NCBI GenBank assembly: GCA_002354635.1
Contig: DELZ01000003.1
Location: 274,514 to 338,513, forward strand
Source of the DNA: Sphingomonadales bacterium UBA2683
Lineage (GTDB): Bacteria > Pseudomonadota > Alphaproteobacteria > Sphingomonadales > Sphingomonadaceae
Reading direction: 5' to 3'
Length of the DNA: 64,000 nucleotides
Part shown: piece after piece, positions 8,272-17,403 of the stretch
Layout of the letters: the number at the start of each line of letters is the position of its first letter
Position numbering within the stretch: position 1 is the first letter of the stretch
The notes under the pieces: model-generated
What the model saw: the letters and a program-made list of their open reading frames with translations, nothing else
Told to the model about the DNA's origin: nothing
Database searches by the model: none
Position numbers and translations under genes: made by a program

Positions 8272-8300
8272 AGCTTCCCCCTCCTGAGGAGGGGGAAGCT
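8272..8300 (+). terminator. Hairpin terminator after the SDR gene
   Basis: Perfect 13-bp stem AGCTTCCCCCTCC / GGAGGGGGAAGCT with a TGA loop, seven bases after the SDR stop. No good T-run follows, so it may stabilise the 3' end or act with Rho. I see nothing else supportable in 8301-8553 before the next gene. Confidence 0.7.
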
Positions 8301-8553
8301 TGGCTTGCCACTTGGGTAACCTCCAGTCATGATGTGGGTTCAAAGAAGAATATCAGTAGGCTGAATCTGCCAGCCAAAGAAAGCGCCAACGACCGGCATT
8401 ATAGCGACCCGGATTTGCGTTCCCTCGCACCCAATTGCACCGCTACAGGAACAGCCTTGCTGCAACGCTGTTTTTGACTGCCAGCTGAAGCACAGCGCAT
8501 TTTCTTGACAGACAGCTATTCTTGACCAAAGATATTTCCCGAGGGGGGATCGA

Positions 8554-10152
8554 TTGGGCAAGCCAAATTTAGCATGGCGCACGGTTGCTTTGGTACTCGG
8601 GGGATTGCTGTTTTCAGCCGCAACCCCGGCCTATGCCGAGGAATATCCGTGTTTTACCACGGCGTTTTCACCGAAGAATCAGAAGGAGGCCGAAGCAGGG
8701 GCACGCAAGGCGAAGCTTCTTGCTGCCGAAATGGCCGCCGAGTATCGGCAGAAGTTCACCCTCGAAACCCTGACCGATATCGACACCATGTATGGCAGCT
8801 ACTTCACTGTAAGACGCGACTGGATCTCGGTTAAACGCGAGGGCGATACCCGAAAAGCGAAATTAAATGTGGAGAACACGGTCACCCACGCCATGTGGCC
8901 CTCGTTTCACGCCGACTTTATAGAGGCCCTGGCAATCGAACTCGACGCCCTGGATTATCGTACGGTCACCCCCACTTGCCCGACCAGATTTGATTCCTCA
9001 CCCGATCTTTACAAGTCGGGACCGCACTATACATTTTTCATGTGGTGGGACGGGACCATCGGAAAGCTCGAATATCAATATGACGGTTTCGCCAGCCGCA
9101 AAGCTATGGAGAAACTGATCAAGCTTCGTGCGAAAAAAGGCAACGGCTTCACGATGAGACTAATCCTGACGGGGATGCCTTTTATGCCAACACCCTATAC
9201 CGCAGGAGGGTTGCCCAAGGATCCCAATGATCCGAATTATCGGAATGTCCTGGACGCGTACAGAATTCTGCACGGTCTGGGAGAGAATGATGTGATTGCG
9301 CTCAATCAGCGTCTGCACGCCTTTCACAAATCGCGGGAAGATCTATGGCGGTCTTGCCTGCCGAAAAGCCCCCAGGCCAGCAACCGGATTGGGCGGACCC
9401 GATGCCTGGGTGGTCCGATCCTGTCTAATCTGTCGGACCCGACGCGCTTTCACCTGGGCATGGCCGACAACGAGAAGATGGTACGCCTGGCCGAATTCCA
9501 GGCATGGGTTGATGATTTCGCAATCGCCTATGGCACGATGGCCCAAAGGGCGACTTGGAAGAGTGCGGCAAAATATCGCGCTATGCAGTCTCAATGGGCG
9601 GCCGACGAGCGGCGTGCGCGTGCGCGCAGGCGCGCGAATAATGGGGATTCCATACTCGCTGGCATAGCCGCCGGGCTGAACAATGCGGCAGGCAGCATGG
9701 CACGAGACAACCAGCGTGCGGCGTCTGCGGCCAACGGGCGCTTCCGTGCGCAATATGGTTGCGCCCCTGGTCAATGCTCTTCCGCAGCTTCGGGCGGATC
9801 GGCAACCGCGGTTGGTACGACGCAGTCCCAGTCCTCACCGTCAGGGACCCGACCAGCCAATATAACGGGATCCACCGCCAACGGATCAACGAGCCCCCGT
9901 GAAACCAAGCAAATGAATTTTTCCGAATCCGCCATTTACAAGGATGGCAAGGCCTTGCGCAGCGACGCGGAAATGTGCGCCAAAATCTCGGTAGGCGAAA
10001 GCTATTTGGGAGGCGCTGTCATTGCAAAGGAAGCTTGCAGTTGCAGCGACAAGTCGATGGGCCGAAAGCTCCGTGTTTGCGAAGTGCGGTTTTCCTATTC
10101 ATCCGCTGTGATTAATCCCGAGGCGGCAAAGAAGGGATCGGACGCGCGGTAA
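8554..10152 (+). CDS. Secreted protein of unknown function
   Basis: 532 aa, not recognised. It starts with TTG behind a GGGGGGA tract and has a clear signal peptide (hydrophobic VALVLGGLLFSAA, cleavage after AYA at about residue 28). The mature part is basic and alpha-helical, with an Arg-rich segment (RRARARRRAN) near residue 355, an Ala/Ser/Thr/Gly-rich linker at about 375-455, and a Cys-rich C-terminal module with several cysteines (EMCAK, EACSCSDKS, RVCEVR). Periplasmic or outer-surface location is inferred. It stands alone between a terminator hairpin and a convergent hydratase gene. Confidence 0.75.
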   Translation: MGKPNLAWRTVALVLGGLLFSAATPAYAEEYPCFTTAFSPKNQKEAEAGARKAKLLAAEMAAEYRQKFTLETLTDIDTMYGSYFTVRRDWISVKREGDTRKAKLNVENTVTHAMWPSFHADFIEALAIELDALDYRTVTPTCPTRFDSSPDLYKSGPHYTFFMWWDGTIGKLEYQYDGFASRKAMEKLIKLRAKKGNGFTMRLILTGMPFMPTPYTAGGLPKDPNDPNYRNVLDAYRILHGLGENDVIALNQRLHAFHKSREDLWRSCLPKSPQASNRIGRTRCLGGPILSNLSDPTRFHLGMADNEKMVRLAEFQAWVDDFAIAYGTMAQRATWKSAAKYRAMQSQWAADERRARARRRANNGDSILAGIAAGLNNAAGSMARDNQRAASAANGRFRAQYGCAPGQCSSAASGGSATAVGTTQSQSSPSGTRPANITGSTANGSTSPRETKQMNFSESAIYKDGKALRSDAEMCAKISVGESYLGGAVIAKEACSCSDKSMGRKLRVCEVRFSYSSAVINPEAAKKGSDAR

Positions 10153-10274
10153 TATCAATTCGGATACCGGCCTTGCAAAAATTTATTTTTGGCTCCCATG
10201 CAGTCCAGCGACACCAACTTTAAAGTCCGCTATGGAAATGCCACAGATGCGAGACAAACCGGTTCGCCTTCCGA

Positions 10275-11018
10275 TCACTTGCCCTTCCCTACAAATGCCC
10301 CGATCCGTTCATCCATATCGGGACCGTGGCCTTCACTCTCCATCACTTCCCATTGCAGCCCTGCGTCCAGCGGACCGCCATCGGTTGCTTCCAGCAGCCG
10401 CTTGTTCGCCGCGTGCGAAAAACCGGAATTGGCGATAATCTTGCGGGCCAGCGCTTCGATCTCGGCATCGAATTGCTCGAGCGGCACCGAATATTCGGCC
10501 AGACCAATGCGCACCGCTTCGTCGGCATCGATCATGTCGGCGGTGAACATCAAGCGCTTGGCGGTCGCAAGCCCAACCCGGCGCGGCAGGCGCTGGCTCA
10601 TGCCCCAGACCGGGGTCAGCGCCCATTTAGCGTGGGTATCGCCGAACTTCGCGCTGTCCGCGGCCAAGATGAAATCCGCCGCCAGTGCGACCTCGAGCGC
10701 GCCGGTATAGCAATGGCCGTGCACCGCCGCGATCACCGGCCTGGGCAGTTTCTCCAGCATCCGCAGCGTTTCCGAATGCCAGCCGCGCGACGGCACCGCC
10801 TCGCCCTCGGCAATATCGCCAAGATCGTGCCCCGCCGAAAAGCATTTGCCCGCGCCGCGCAGCACCACGCAACCGATACTGTCATCCTTGCGCAGGTCGG
10901 CGACATGATCGCGCAGCTCGTGGAACATCCCCACGGTCAGCGCGTTCAGCTTGTCGGGGCGGTTGAGGGTCAGCAGCGTCCAGCCATCCCGGTCTTCGCG
11001 CAGCACCAGATCCGTCAT
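10275..11018 (-). CDS. Enoyl-CoA hydratase/isomerase family protein
   Basis: 247 aa from the ATG placed seven bases after AGGGG; another ATG lies at 11024. Crotonase-fold landmarks are present: NRPDKLNAL, the oxyanion-hole segment SAGHDLGDI and GHCYTGALEVALAADF. The glutamate equivalent to Glu144 of rat hydratase is kept, but the Glu164 position reads GDTHA, so the second catalytic acid appears to be missing. That fits a hydratase-like protein with a different reaction (isomerase, hydrolase or decarboxylase-like). It follows the acyl-CoA synthetase gene on the same strand, separated by a repeat. Confidence 0.88.
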   Translation of the reverse strand: MTDLVLREDRDGWTLLTLNRPDKLNALTVGMFHELRDHVADLRKDDSIGCVVLRGAGKCFSAGHDLGDIAEGEAVPSRGWHSETLRMLEKLPRPVIAAVHGHCYTGALEVALAADFILAADSAKFGDTHAKWALTPVWGMSQRLPRRVGLATAKRLMFTADMIDADEAVRIGLAEYSVPLEQFDAEIEALARKIIANSGFSHAANKRLLEATDGGPLDAGLQWEVMESEGHGPDMDERIGAFVGKGK

Positions 11019-11040
11019 GTTCATTCCCCTTTTTTCCGCA

Positions 11041-11104
11041 CCGTTCGTGCTGAGCCTGTCGAAGCACCGGGCTAGGCGCCCTTCGACAGGCTCAGGGCGA
11101 ACGG
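11041..11104. repeat. Dispersed inverted repeat (REP/BIME-like)
   Basis: Two imperfect complementary arms built on TGAGCCTGTCGAAG and CTTCGACAGGCTCA, bounded by CCGTTCG and CGAACGG. Related units occur at 27381-27441 and 56498-56523. This short sequence is familiar as a high-copy intergenic repeat of sphingomonads; copy number in this genome cannot be judged from the window. Confidence 0.75.
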
Positions 11105-11123
11105 TATTGCCTATCAACCGAGA

Positions 11124-12710
11124 TCAGTTGACCGCCCGGTCCCTGCCTTCCCAATAAGGCGCGCGCAGGTCCTTGCGCAAGATCTTGCCGGAGGGGTTGC
11201 GCGGCAGCGCGTCGATGAAGTCGATCGACTTGGGACATTTATAGCCGGCGATGCGGGTGCGCGCGTCGGCGATCAGTTCCGCCTCGGTCAGCTCCTGCCC
11301 TGCCTTCACGACCACGCAGGCCTTGACCGCCTCACCCCATTTTTCGTCGGGTACGCCGATCACCGCGACATCGGCCACCTTCGGATTGGCGTAGAGCGCG
11401 TTCTCGACTTCCGCCGGATAGACATTCTCGCCGCCCGATATGATCATATCTTTGAGCCGGTCCTGGATATAGAGATAGCCGTTCTCGTCGAGCGAGCCTG
11501 CATCGCCGGTCCGTAGCCAGCCGTCCGCATCGATCGTTTCCGCCGTGGCCTCGGGCCGGTTCCAATAGCCTTTCATATTCTTCGCCGAGCGGGTCGCGAT
11601 TTCGCCGATGGTATAGGGCGGCAGGGTCTCGCCGGTCTCCGGATCGATGATCTTGATCTCGACACCGGGCAAAGGCGTGCCGACCGAGCGCATCTTTTCG
11701 TTGCCGTTGACGTCATGGTCTTCGGGATTGAGCGTGGTGATCGTCCCCGATGTCTCGGTCATGCCGTACATCTGGACAAAGCCGCAGCCGAGCACATCCA
11801 TCGCCTGCTTCATCAGCTCCAGCGGGATCGGCGAGGCGCCATAGGTGATATATTTGAGATTGGAAAAATCGACATCCTTGGCCCGCGGATGGTTGAGCAA
11901 TATCTGGATCGCCGCCGGCACCATGAAGATTTTCGAGATATTATATTGCGCGATCAGGTCCAGCGCCTGGGTCGGATCATATTCCGGCAGAACAATCGCG
12001 CTGCCGCCGGTGAACATCACCGCCAGCCCGGTGCCGGTGCCGCTGATATGGAAACAGGGCATGGCGAGCAGAGTGATCTCGCCGGGGACCGGCTTCTGCC
12101 AGTCCATCAGATCCTCTTCGCTGACCCCGGCGCTGCGCGACGAGAAGATCGAGCCATTGGTCATGATCGCGCCCTTGGGGTGGCCGGTCGTGCCCGATGT
12201 ATAGAGTTGCAGGGCGTCGTCATCCTCGGCGCAGGGGGTCATCGGATCGACAGGATCAAAGCCATCGCGCCAGGCGGGATAGCCGGGGAACTCCCCTTCC
12301 GCTTTCTCGCTGCCCAGGATCAGCTCGACATGTTCCAGGTCATCCCGGATCTTGCCGGCCAGTTCGTCAAAGCCGGGGCCGATGAACAGCAGCTTCGCCT
12401 GGCAATCGTTCAGGATATAGGCAACCTCGGGCGGCGCCAGTCGCCAGTTGACCGGCACCATCACCGCGCCCAGCTTGGCCGCGCCGACCAGGATTTCGAA
12501 ATAGAGATGGCTGTTCTTGCCCATATAGGCGATCCGGTCACCCTTGCCGACGCCCTTGGACGCCAGCGCCTGCGCCGCCCGGTTGCTGCCGGCATCGAGC
12601 GCGGCATAGGTCATCTCGTCGCCTTCGAAGGTGAAGACCACCGCGTCCGGCTGTTGCTGCGCCTGGAAACGCACCACATCGCCAATGGAAATAATATCTT
12701 CTTCTCTCAT
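11124..12710 (-). CDS. AMP-dependent acyl-CoA synthetase/ligase
   Basis: 528 aa, full-length ANL-family adenylating enzyme. The P-loop LYTSGTTGHPKGA, the A5 motif YGMTETSG, the hinge GWLRTGDAGSLD and the C-terminal catalytic lysine region NPSGKILRKDL are all intact. AGAGGA precedes the ATG. It would activate a fatty or aromatic acid to its CoA ester using ATP. The enoyl-CoA hydratase downstream on the same strand suggests a shared acyl-CoA degradation function. Substrate range is not predictable from these motifs. Confidence 0.92.
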   Translation of the reverse strand: MREEDIISIGDVVRFQAQQQPDAVVFTFEGDEMTYAALDAGSNRAAQALASKGVGKGDRIAYMGKNSHLYFEILVGAAKLGAVMVPVNWRLAPPEVAYILNDCQAKLLFIGPGFDELAGKIRDDLEHVELILGSEKAEGEFPGYPAWRDGFDPVDPMTPCAEDDDALQLYTSGTTGHPKGAIMTNGSIFSSRSAGVSEEDLMDWQKPVPGEITLLAMPCFHISGTGTGLAVMFTGGSAIVLPEYDPTQALDLIAQYNISKIFMVPAAIQILLNHPRAKDVDFSNLKYITYGASPIPLELMKQAMDVLGCGFVQMYGMTETSGTITTLNPEDHDVNGNEKMRSVGTPLPGVEIKIIDPETGETLPPYTIGEIATRSAKNMKGYWNRPEATAETIDADGWLRTGDAGSLDENGYLYIQDRLKDMIISGGENVYPAEVENALYANPKVADVAVIGVPDEKWGEAVKACVVVKAGQELTEAELIADARTRIAGYKCPKSIDFIDALPRNPSGKILRKDLRAPYWEGRDRAVN

Positions 12711-12855
12711 GCAAATATCCTCTGTGCGCGATTCCGCGATCGGCTTTTCCCCAAGTTACATAGAGAGGCTGCGATATGATACAGCCTAGCAGATTGACTA
12801 GCGGCGCAGCCCGATATGCGGTGGCATCGGGGCCATATTCTTCTACTATTGGCCC

Positions 12856-13662
12856 ATGCACAAGCTGGCATTGCACCAGATCACGATGATGGAGGGCGGA
12901 CCGGAAGGACTTGTCCGATTCGCCGCCGAGATGAGCCTCGACGGGGTCTGCCTGTTCACCGCCACCCCGTTCGATGCGAATGGTCAGGACATGTTTCCGG
13001 TGGTTGATCCGGCAACGGCTTCATCCTTCAAGCGCCTGCTGCGCGACCATGATGTGCGGGTCATCAATGCGGAATATTTCCCGGTCATGCCGGACAGGGA
13101 TGTGGCGGAATATCTGCCCGCCATCACGCTCGCCGCTGAACTGGGCGCAAAACGCCTGGTTACCCACATCCACGAAACCGACGGCCAGCGGGTGGAAGAT
13201 CAGCTGTCGAAACTCTGCGAGCTGGCGCTAGCAATTCAGATGGAAGTCGGTCTGGAATTTACCGGCTTCGCGGGTGGCTGCAACAGTCTGGCGAAGGCCG
13301 TTGCGCTGCATGGCCGGTTGGACCGGCCCAATCTGGCGATCGCGATCGACGCGCTGCATCTGTTCCGCACCGGCGGCACGGTGCAACAAGTACAGGCGCT
13401 TGATCCATCAATTATCGGCTACGCCCAACTATGCGATGGCCCGGATTTCCGTATCGCGGACGACTATATCGGAGAGGCAATGAACCGGATGATTCCCGGC
13501 GAGGGTGTCTTTCCCCTACGCGACCTTGTCGCCTTGCTGGGCCCGCACGTGGATATTGATATTGAAGTGCCCTCCCATGCCACGCCCGCCGGATCCGGTG
13601 CGGCGGCCCGGGCCCGTCGCGCCATTACGGCCAGCCGCAGCCTGTTTACCGAAAAGACATGA
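12856..13662 (+). CDS. Xylose-isomerase-like TIM-barrel protein
   Basis: 268 aa, a sugar-phosphate isomerase/epimerase (AP endonuclease 2 superfamily) barrel. Metal-ligand segments are recognisable: VTHIHETDG, VGLEFTGF (Glu), AIAIDALHLFRTGG (Asp-x-x-His), GYAQLCDGP and a C-terminal DIDIEVPS (Glu). The family isomerises or epimerises sugars and small 2-oxo acids. It stands alone between a divergent acyl-CoA synthetase and a convergent serine hydrolase, so context gives no substrate. Confidence 0.8.
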   Translation: MHKLALHQITMMEGGPEGLVRFAAEMSLDGVCLFTATPFDANGQDMFPVVDPATASSFKRLLRDHDVRVINAEYFPVMPDRDVAEYLPAITLAAELGAKRLVTHIHETDGQRVEDQLSKLCELALAIQMEVGLEFTGFAGGCNSLAKAVALHGRLDRPNLAIAIDALHLFRTGGTVQQVQALDPSIIGYAQLCDGPDFRIADDYIGEAMNRMIPGEGVFPLRDLVALLGPHVDIDIEVPSHATPAGSGAAARARRAITASRSLFTEKT

Positions 13663-13732
13663 TTTGACCCGCGACGATCTGATCGACAGCGCCGGGACCA
13701 CGTGCTGCGCCTGTGGCTGAACATGACGCGCC

Positions 13733-15007
13733 TCAATTCGGCGAAGGCGGCACTGCAGCTGGAGCCTTGACCTCGGGCAGGTCCGACAGATCAAGCCAGT
13801 CATGACCGGCCTCGCCATAATAGCTGTCAAATACGGCAAAGGGTAATCGGAAGGGCCGGCCCCAGCCGTCATTCCACATGGCAACCACACCGGTGCGGGC
13901 AACCGGATCAAATATCATCGTCGAGCGATAGCCGTCGACGGCTCCGCTATGCCCGATCAGCTGCCGCCCGGCATACGTGAAACTGCGCCAGCCGAGACCA
14001 TAGTGGGGATCGGTGAGGGAACGGGCGAGTTCACCGCTATACACGCGCGGGGTACGGACCAAAGGCCCATGCGCCAGAGCCAGCATCCGGGGCGACAGCA
14101 CTTCCGGATTTTCACCCATTTGCGCGCGCAGCCAGCGCGCCATGTCGACAATGTCGCTGCTCACCCCTGCCGCGGCAGGCACCCTCCAGTAAGATTCGGA
14201 AAGGGTCCGGACCACCTCACCGCGATGGGGCCGCGCCCAGCTTTTGGCACCTGTAAGGCCCGCCATGCCGAATTGTGCGCTCTTCATGCCAAGGGGTTCA
14301 AACAACTGCTTTTGCACAGCATCGGAGTATAAGGTACCCGCTGCCTGAGCCAGTATCTCGCTCGCCGTGTCAAAGGCGATATTTTGGTAGCTGTGGCATG
14401 TACCCGGCACACATTGCAGCGGGGCCGCACCAAGCCGCATGCGGAGCAAGCCGGGTTCTTCGCCATCTTCCAGTTTGGTGTCATAGGCATTTTTGGTGAG
14501 CCCGGTCCGGTGGGACAGGAGCTGCGCCAGCGTGATTTGCGACTCCGCTCCTCCTGGCAGCCGGAGGGAAGACCGCCATTGGCTCAGCGGCGTATCGAGG
14601 CCGAGCTTGCCTTCTGCAGACAGTTTCGCAGCAAGCGAACCAGCCACGCCTTTTGATACCGAGGCCCATCGGAATACCGTCTGCGGAGTCACCGGCTCGC
14701 CGCTTTGCCTGTCAGCAACACCATAGGTTGCAACAAAGCGCAGGTCGCCATCCTCGACGATCGCTACAGCCAGTCCGGCCATTTCTGGCCGGGCCGCCAG
14801 CCCCGAGAACTGTTGATCGAGGCTAAGATAATCAATCTTTCCCTGCCAGTCTTCCGGCTCGGTGGGCAGGCGTCTTGTTTGGGCATCAGAAGCGATAATC
14901 GCGGGTAACGGGAAGCCGCTTCCCTGCTCGACCAGCGCCCGATAGCCGTACCAGCCCACCAGCAACAGGGCAGCTAGCCCGAACAGTAGCGCCAGATTCT
15001 TATTCAT
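13733..15007 (-). CDS. Serine beta-lactamase-like hydrolase (class C/esterase family)
   Basis: 424 aa. An N-terminal membrane anchor or signal (LALLFGLAALLLVGWYGYRA) precedes a penicillin-binding-protein/beta-lactamase domain. The active-site SxxK is in WASVSKG, the YxN is in CHSYQNIAF, and the third box is HSG in LIGHSGAVDGY. The HSG box and context suit the esterase/D-aminopeptidase branch rather than a true AmpC. It lies ten bases after scoB on the same strand, possibly read through from the CoA-transferase operon. Confidence 0.85.
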   Translation of the reverse strand: MNKNLALLFGLAALLLVGWYGYRALVEQGSGFPLPAIIASDAQTRRLPTEPEDWQGKIDYLSLDQQFSGLAARPEMAGLAVAIVEDGDLRFVATYGVADRQSGEPVTPQTVFRWASVSKGVAGSLAAKLSAEGKLGLDTPLSQWRSSLRLPGGAESQITLAQLLSHRTGLTKNAYDTKLEDGEEPGLLRMRLGAAPLQCVPGTCHSYQNIAFDTASEILAQAAGTLYSDAVQKQLFEPLGMKSAQFGMAGLTGAKSWARPHRGEVVRTLSESYWRVPAAAGVSSDIVDMARWLRAQMGENPEVLSPRMLALAHGPLVRTPRVYSGELARSLTDPHYGLGWRSFTYAGRQLIGHSGAVDGYRSTMIFDPVARTGVVAMWNDGWGRPFRLPFAVFDSYYGEAGHDWLDLSDLPEVKAPAAVPPSPN

Positions 15008-15017
15008 ATTCCGTATC

Positions 15018-15665
15018 TTATAAAGCTAGATCATAAGCTGCAGTGGTTTTGGCGGCTACATCCTCGGCGCTGATTCCCGGCGCCAGTTCGGTGAGCCGGA
15101 ACGGGCTGTCATGGTCGGGGCGCTGGAACACACACAGATCGGTTATGATCATGTCGACGACATTGGTGCCGGTCAGCGGCAAGGTGCAGGCAGGAATGAA
15201 TTTGGGGCTGCCGTCCTTCGCACAATGGTCCATCACGACGATGATTTTCTTGACGCCGGCCACAAGATCCATCGCGCCGCCCATGCCCTTGATCATCTTG
15301 CCCGGGATCATCCAGTTGGCGATGTCGCCATTTTCCGCCACTTCCATCGCACCCAGGACGGTCAGGTCGATATGGCCGCCACGGATCATCGCAAAGCTGT
15401 CGGATGAGCTGAAATAGCTTGAGGACGGCAGCTCGCTGATCGTCTGCTTGCCCGCGTTGATCAGATCGGGATCAATCTCGTCCGCATAGGGGAAAGGCCC
15501 GATACCGAGCATCCCGTTCTCGCTCTGCAACGTAACCTCCACGCCTGACGGAATATGGTTGGCGACCAGCGTCGGAATCCCGATGCCGAGATTCACATAA
15601 TAACCGTCGTGCAGTTCCTTCGCCGCGCGGGCGGCCATTTCGTCACGAGTCCAGGGCATATTCAT
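15018..15665 (-). CDS. scoB: 3-oxoacid CoA-transferase subunit B
   Basis: 215 aa, standard length. The catalytic-glutamate motif of family I CoA-transferases is in LQSENGMLGIGPFP, and the start MPWTRDEMAARAAKEL is typical. It transfers CoA from succinyl-CoA to acetoacetate or a 3-oxoadipate-like acid. Its start overlaps the stop of the HAD lipoprotein gene (ATGA), and subunit A is two genes upstream, so the operon order is scoA-HAD-scoB, an unusual split of the A and B genes. Confidence 0.93.
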   Translation of the reverse strand: MNMPWTRDEMAARAAKELHDGYYVNLGIGIPTLVANHIPSGVEVTLQSENGMLGIGPFPYADEIDPDLINAGKQTISELPSSSYFSSSDSFAMIRGGHIDLTVLGAMEVAENGDIANWMIPGKMIKGMGGAMDLVAGVKKIIVVMDHCAKDGSPKFIPACTLPLTGTNVVDMIITDLCVFQRPDHDSPFRLTELAPGISAEDVAAKTTAAYDLAL

Positions 15666-16606
15666 CCTTCTTTGTCATCTGGCAGTGGGTCTGTTGCCCC
15701 GGTCGCTTCCACAAGCGGAGGCGGGGTAATGAACCAGCCGTTGTCGAACATGGGCTCTAGCATGATCGCTCCGTCCGGGTCCCGCAAATAGGCATAAAGT
15801 TCATCAAAATCCGATCGGTCGTCGCCCGCCATCGCGACGATGCAATAGTTGCGCGCGGCATCCCAGCGCCGAACCTGCTTGCGATCATCACCGCCGCGAT
15901 CAAGAAAAAGGAAATCGTCCGATTCGGACTGCGAAAAACCGGCCTCGTCGAGAATGGCCGAAATTTTCGCGGAAGCCGCAACGGGTTTCTCGGATAACCA
16001 GATTACGCTGATTTCGGCAGCCCTCAGACTGTTGAGGACTTCGATCAGTCCGTTCTGCCGGTAAAGCGTGTCTGCTTCCATCCAGTCCCGGCCCGCCGTG
16101 TCATCGAGATCAATGACGACCGCCAATGGTTTGCCACTACATGCGACGGTTTCAGGTTTAAAAACATCCACCCGTGGAACCAGAACCACCGATTGAACGC
16201 CCTTGCCTTCCTCAAGCTTGGTCGCTTGATTTAGCGCATAAGCCGCGAAATCGGCATAGGGCGATGAATCCGGTCCTAATGGTTGAAAAATTTGTGAAAT
16301 ATAGTCAGCCGCCTCGCCATCCAGATTGACCGTTAGAAATGTGGAAGCGCCTCCTTGGCCGGTAAATTTCTTTGCCGTCCTGGGTGCTGCGCCTGCCGCG
16401 CCATCCTCTGAAACAATCGTAACGGTACCGACCGGCTTCGTCAGATCAATGGCGCCGGCCGCAGCCATTTCCCGCTTCGCCTTGGTGCGATCAATCTGAT
16501 TCTTCCCTAGGGCTCCCACAGCCGCAATCGGCAGCAGTGCCGCCACACAGCCGGAAACAAGCGGCAGGGTGGCCAGAAGGATCAAGGGTAAACGCAGTCG
16601 AGCCAT
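15662..16606 (-). CDS. HAD-family lipoprotein, acid-phosphatase-like
   Basis: 314 aa. The N-terminus has a lipobox (PLVSGC), so it is probably a lipid-anchored periplasmic protein. The C-terminal half is a HAD domain: motif I VVIDLDDTAGRD (DxDDT), motif II WLSEK, motif III lysine in DRKQVRR and motif IV AGDDRSDFDELY. The pattern resembles class B/C acid phosphatases (OmpP4-like). It is locked between scoA and scoB by a one-base overlap (TGATG) upstream and an ATGA overlap downstream, though a periplasmic phosphatase has no obvious link to ketone-body metabolism. Confidence 0.85.
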   Translation of the reverse strand: MARLRLPLILLATLPLVSGCVAALLPIAAVGALGKNQIDRTKAKREMAAAGAIDLTKPVGTVTIVSEDGAAGAAPRTAKKFTGQGGASTFLTVNLDGEAADYISQIFQPLGPDSSPYADFAAYALNQATKLEEGKGVQSVVLVPRVDVFKPETVACSGKPLAVVIDLDDTAGRDWMEADTLYRQNGLIEVLNSLRAAEISVIWLSEKPVAASAKISAILDEAGFSQSESDDFLFLDRGGDDRKQVRRWDAARNYCIVAMAGDDRSDFDELYAYLRDPDGAIMLEPMFDNGWFITPPPLVEATGATDPLPDDKEG

Positions 16607-17313
16607 CAGGCGTCTTGGCGCTCCCGGGTCATGCGAAATTCGATTTTCTTGTCATAGGGTGCGCCGTTGATCAGCCGTTTGACATAAATGCCCGGCAGAT
16701 GAATGCAATCCGGATCGAGTTCGCCAACCTCGACAATTTCCTCCACCTCGGCGACGCATATCTTGCCGGCAGTGGCCATCGGCGCATTGAAATTGCGGGC
16801 CGTCTTGCGGAACATGAGATTACCCGCCTTGTCTGCTTTCCAGCCCTTGATCAGGCAGAGGTCGGCGAAAATACCGCGCTCCAGAATATAGGTCTCGCCG
16901 TCGAAATCCTTGTGTTCCTTGCCCTCTGCTACCTGCGTGCCGACGCCGGTCTTGGTATAGAAACCGGGAATGCCTGCCCCACCCGCACGACAGCGTTCGG
17001 CCAGCGTCCCCTGCGGACAGAATTCCACTTCCAGTTCACCGGAGAGAAACTGCCGCTCGAATTCCTTGTTTTCTCCGACATAGGATGAAATCATCTTCTT
17101 CACCTGGCGCGAACGAAGCAACTTGCCGAGGCCCTCATTGTCAATTCCGGCATTGTTGGAAGCGATGGTAAGGCCCTTGACCCCGTCGGCCTGGATCGCG
17201 TCGATCAGCCTCTCCGGGATTCCGCACAGGCCAAAACCGCCAACGCAGAGATGCATGTCATCAAATAGAAGGCCTTCGAGAGCGGCGGCCGCATCCGGGT
17301 AGATTTTTTTCAT
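16606..17313 (-). CDS. scoA: 3-oxoacid CoA-transferase subunit A
   Basis: 235 aa, standard length. The family signature GGFGLCGIPERLIDAI is present near residue 22, followed by NNAGIDNEGLGKLL. It pairs with scoB to form the active heterotetramer. First gene of the scoA-HAD-scoB operon, diverging from the phytase-like gene. I see no recognisable operator in the 90-base gap. Confidence 0.93.
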   Translation of the reverse strand: MKKIYPDAAAALEGLLFDDMHLCVGGFGLCGIPERLIDAIQADGVKGLTIASNNAGIDNEGLGKLLRSRQVKKMISSYVGENKEFERQFLSGELEVEFCPQGTLAERCRAGGAGIPGFYTKTGVGTQVAEGKEHKDFDGETYILERGIFADLCLIKGWKADKAGNLMFRKTARNFNAPMATAGKICVAEVEEIVEVGELDPDCIHLPGIYVKRLINGAPYDKKIEFRMTRERQDA

Positions 17314-17403
17314 GTTCGCGCTTTCCTGAGTGATTGCCCGGCGTCTAGCGCAGGAGGCGCACGAGCGTCCAGAATAGAATATATTTGCAATAATGAATCG
17401 GCT

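Noticed and set aside
13664..13720. 18-codon frame MTRDDLIDSAGTTCCACG after the TIM-barrel gene
   Set aside because: Cys-rich ending is curious, but TTG start without ribosome-binding site and very short length give no real support.
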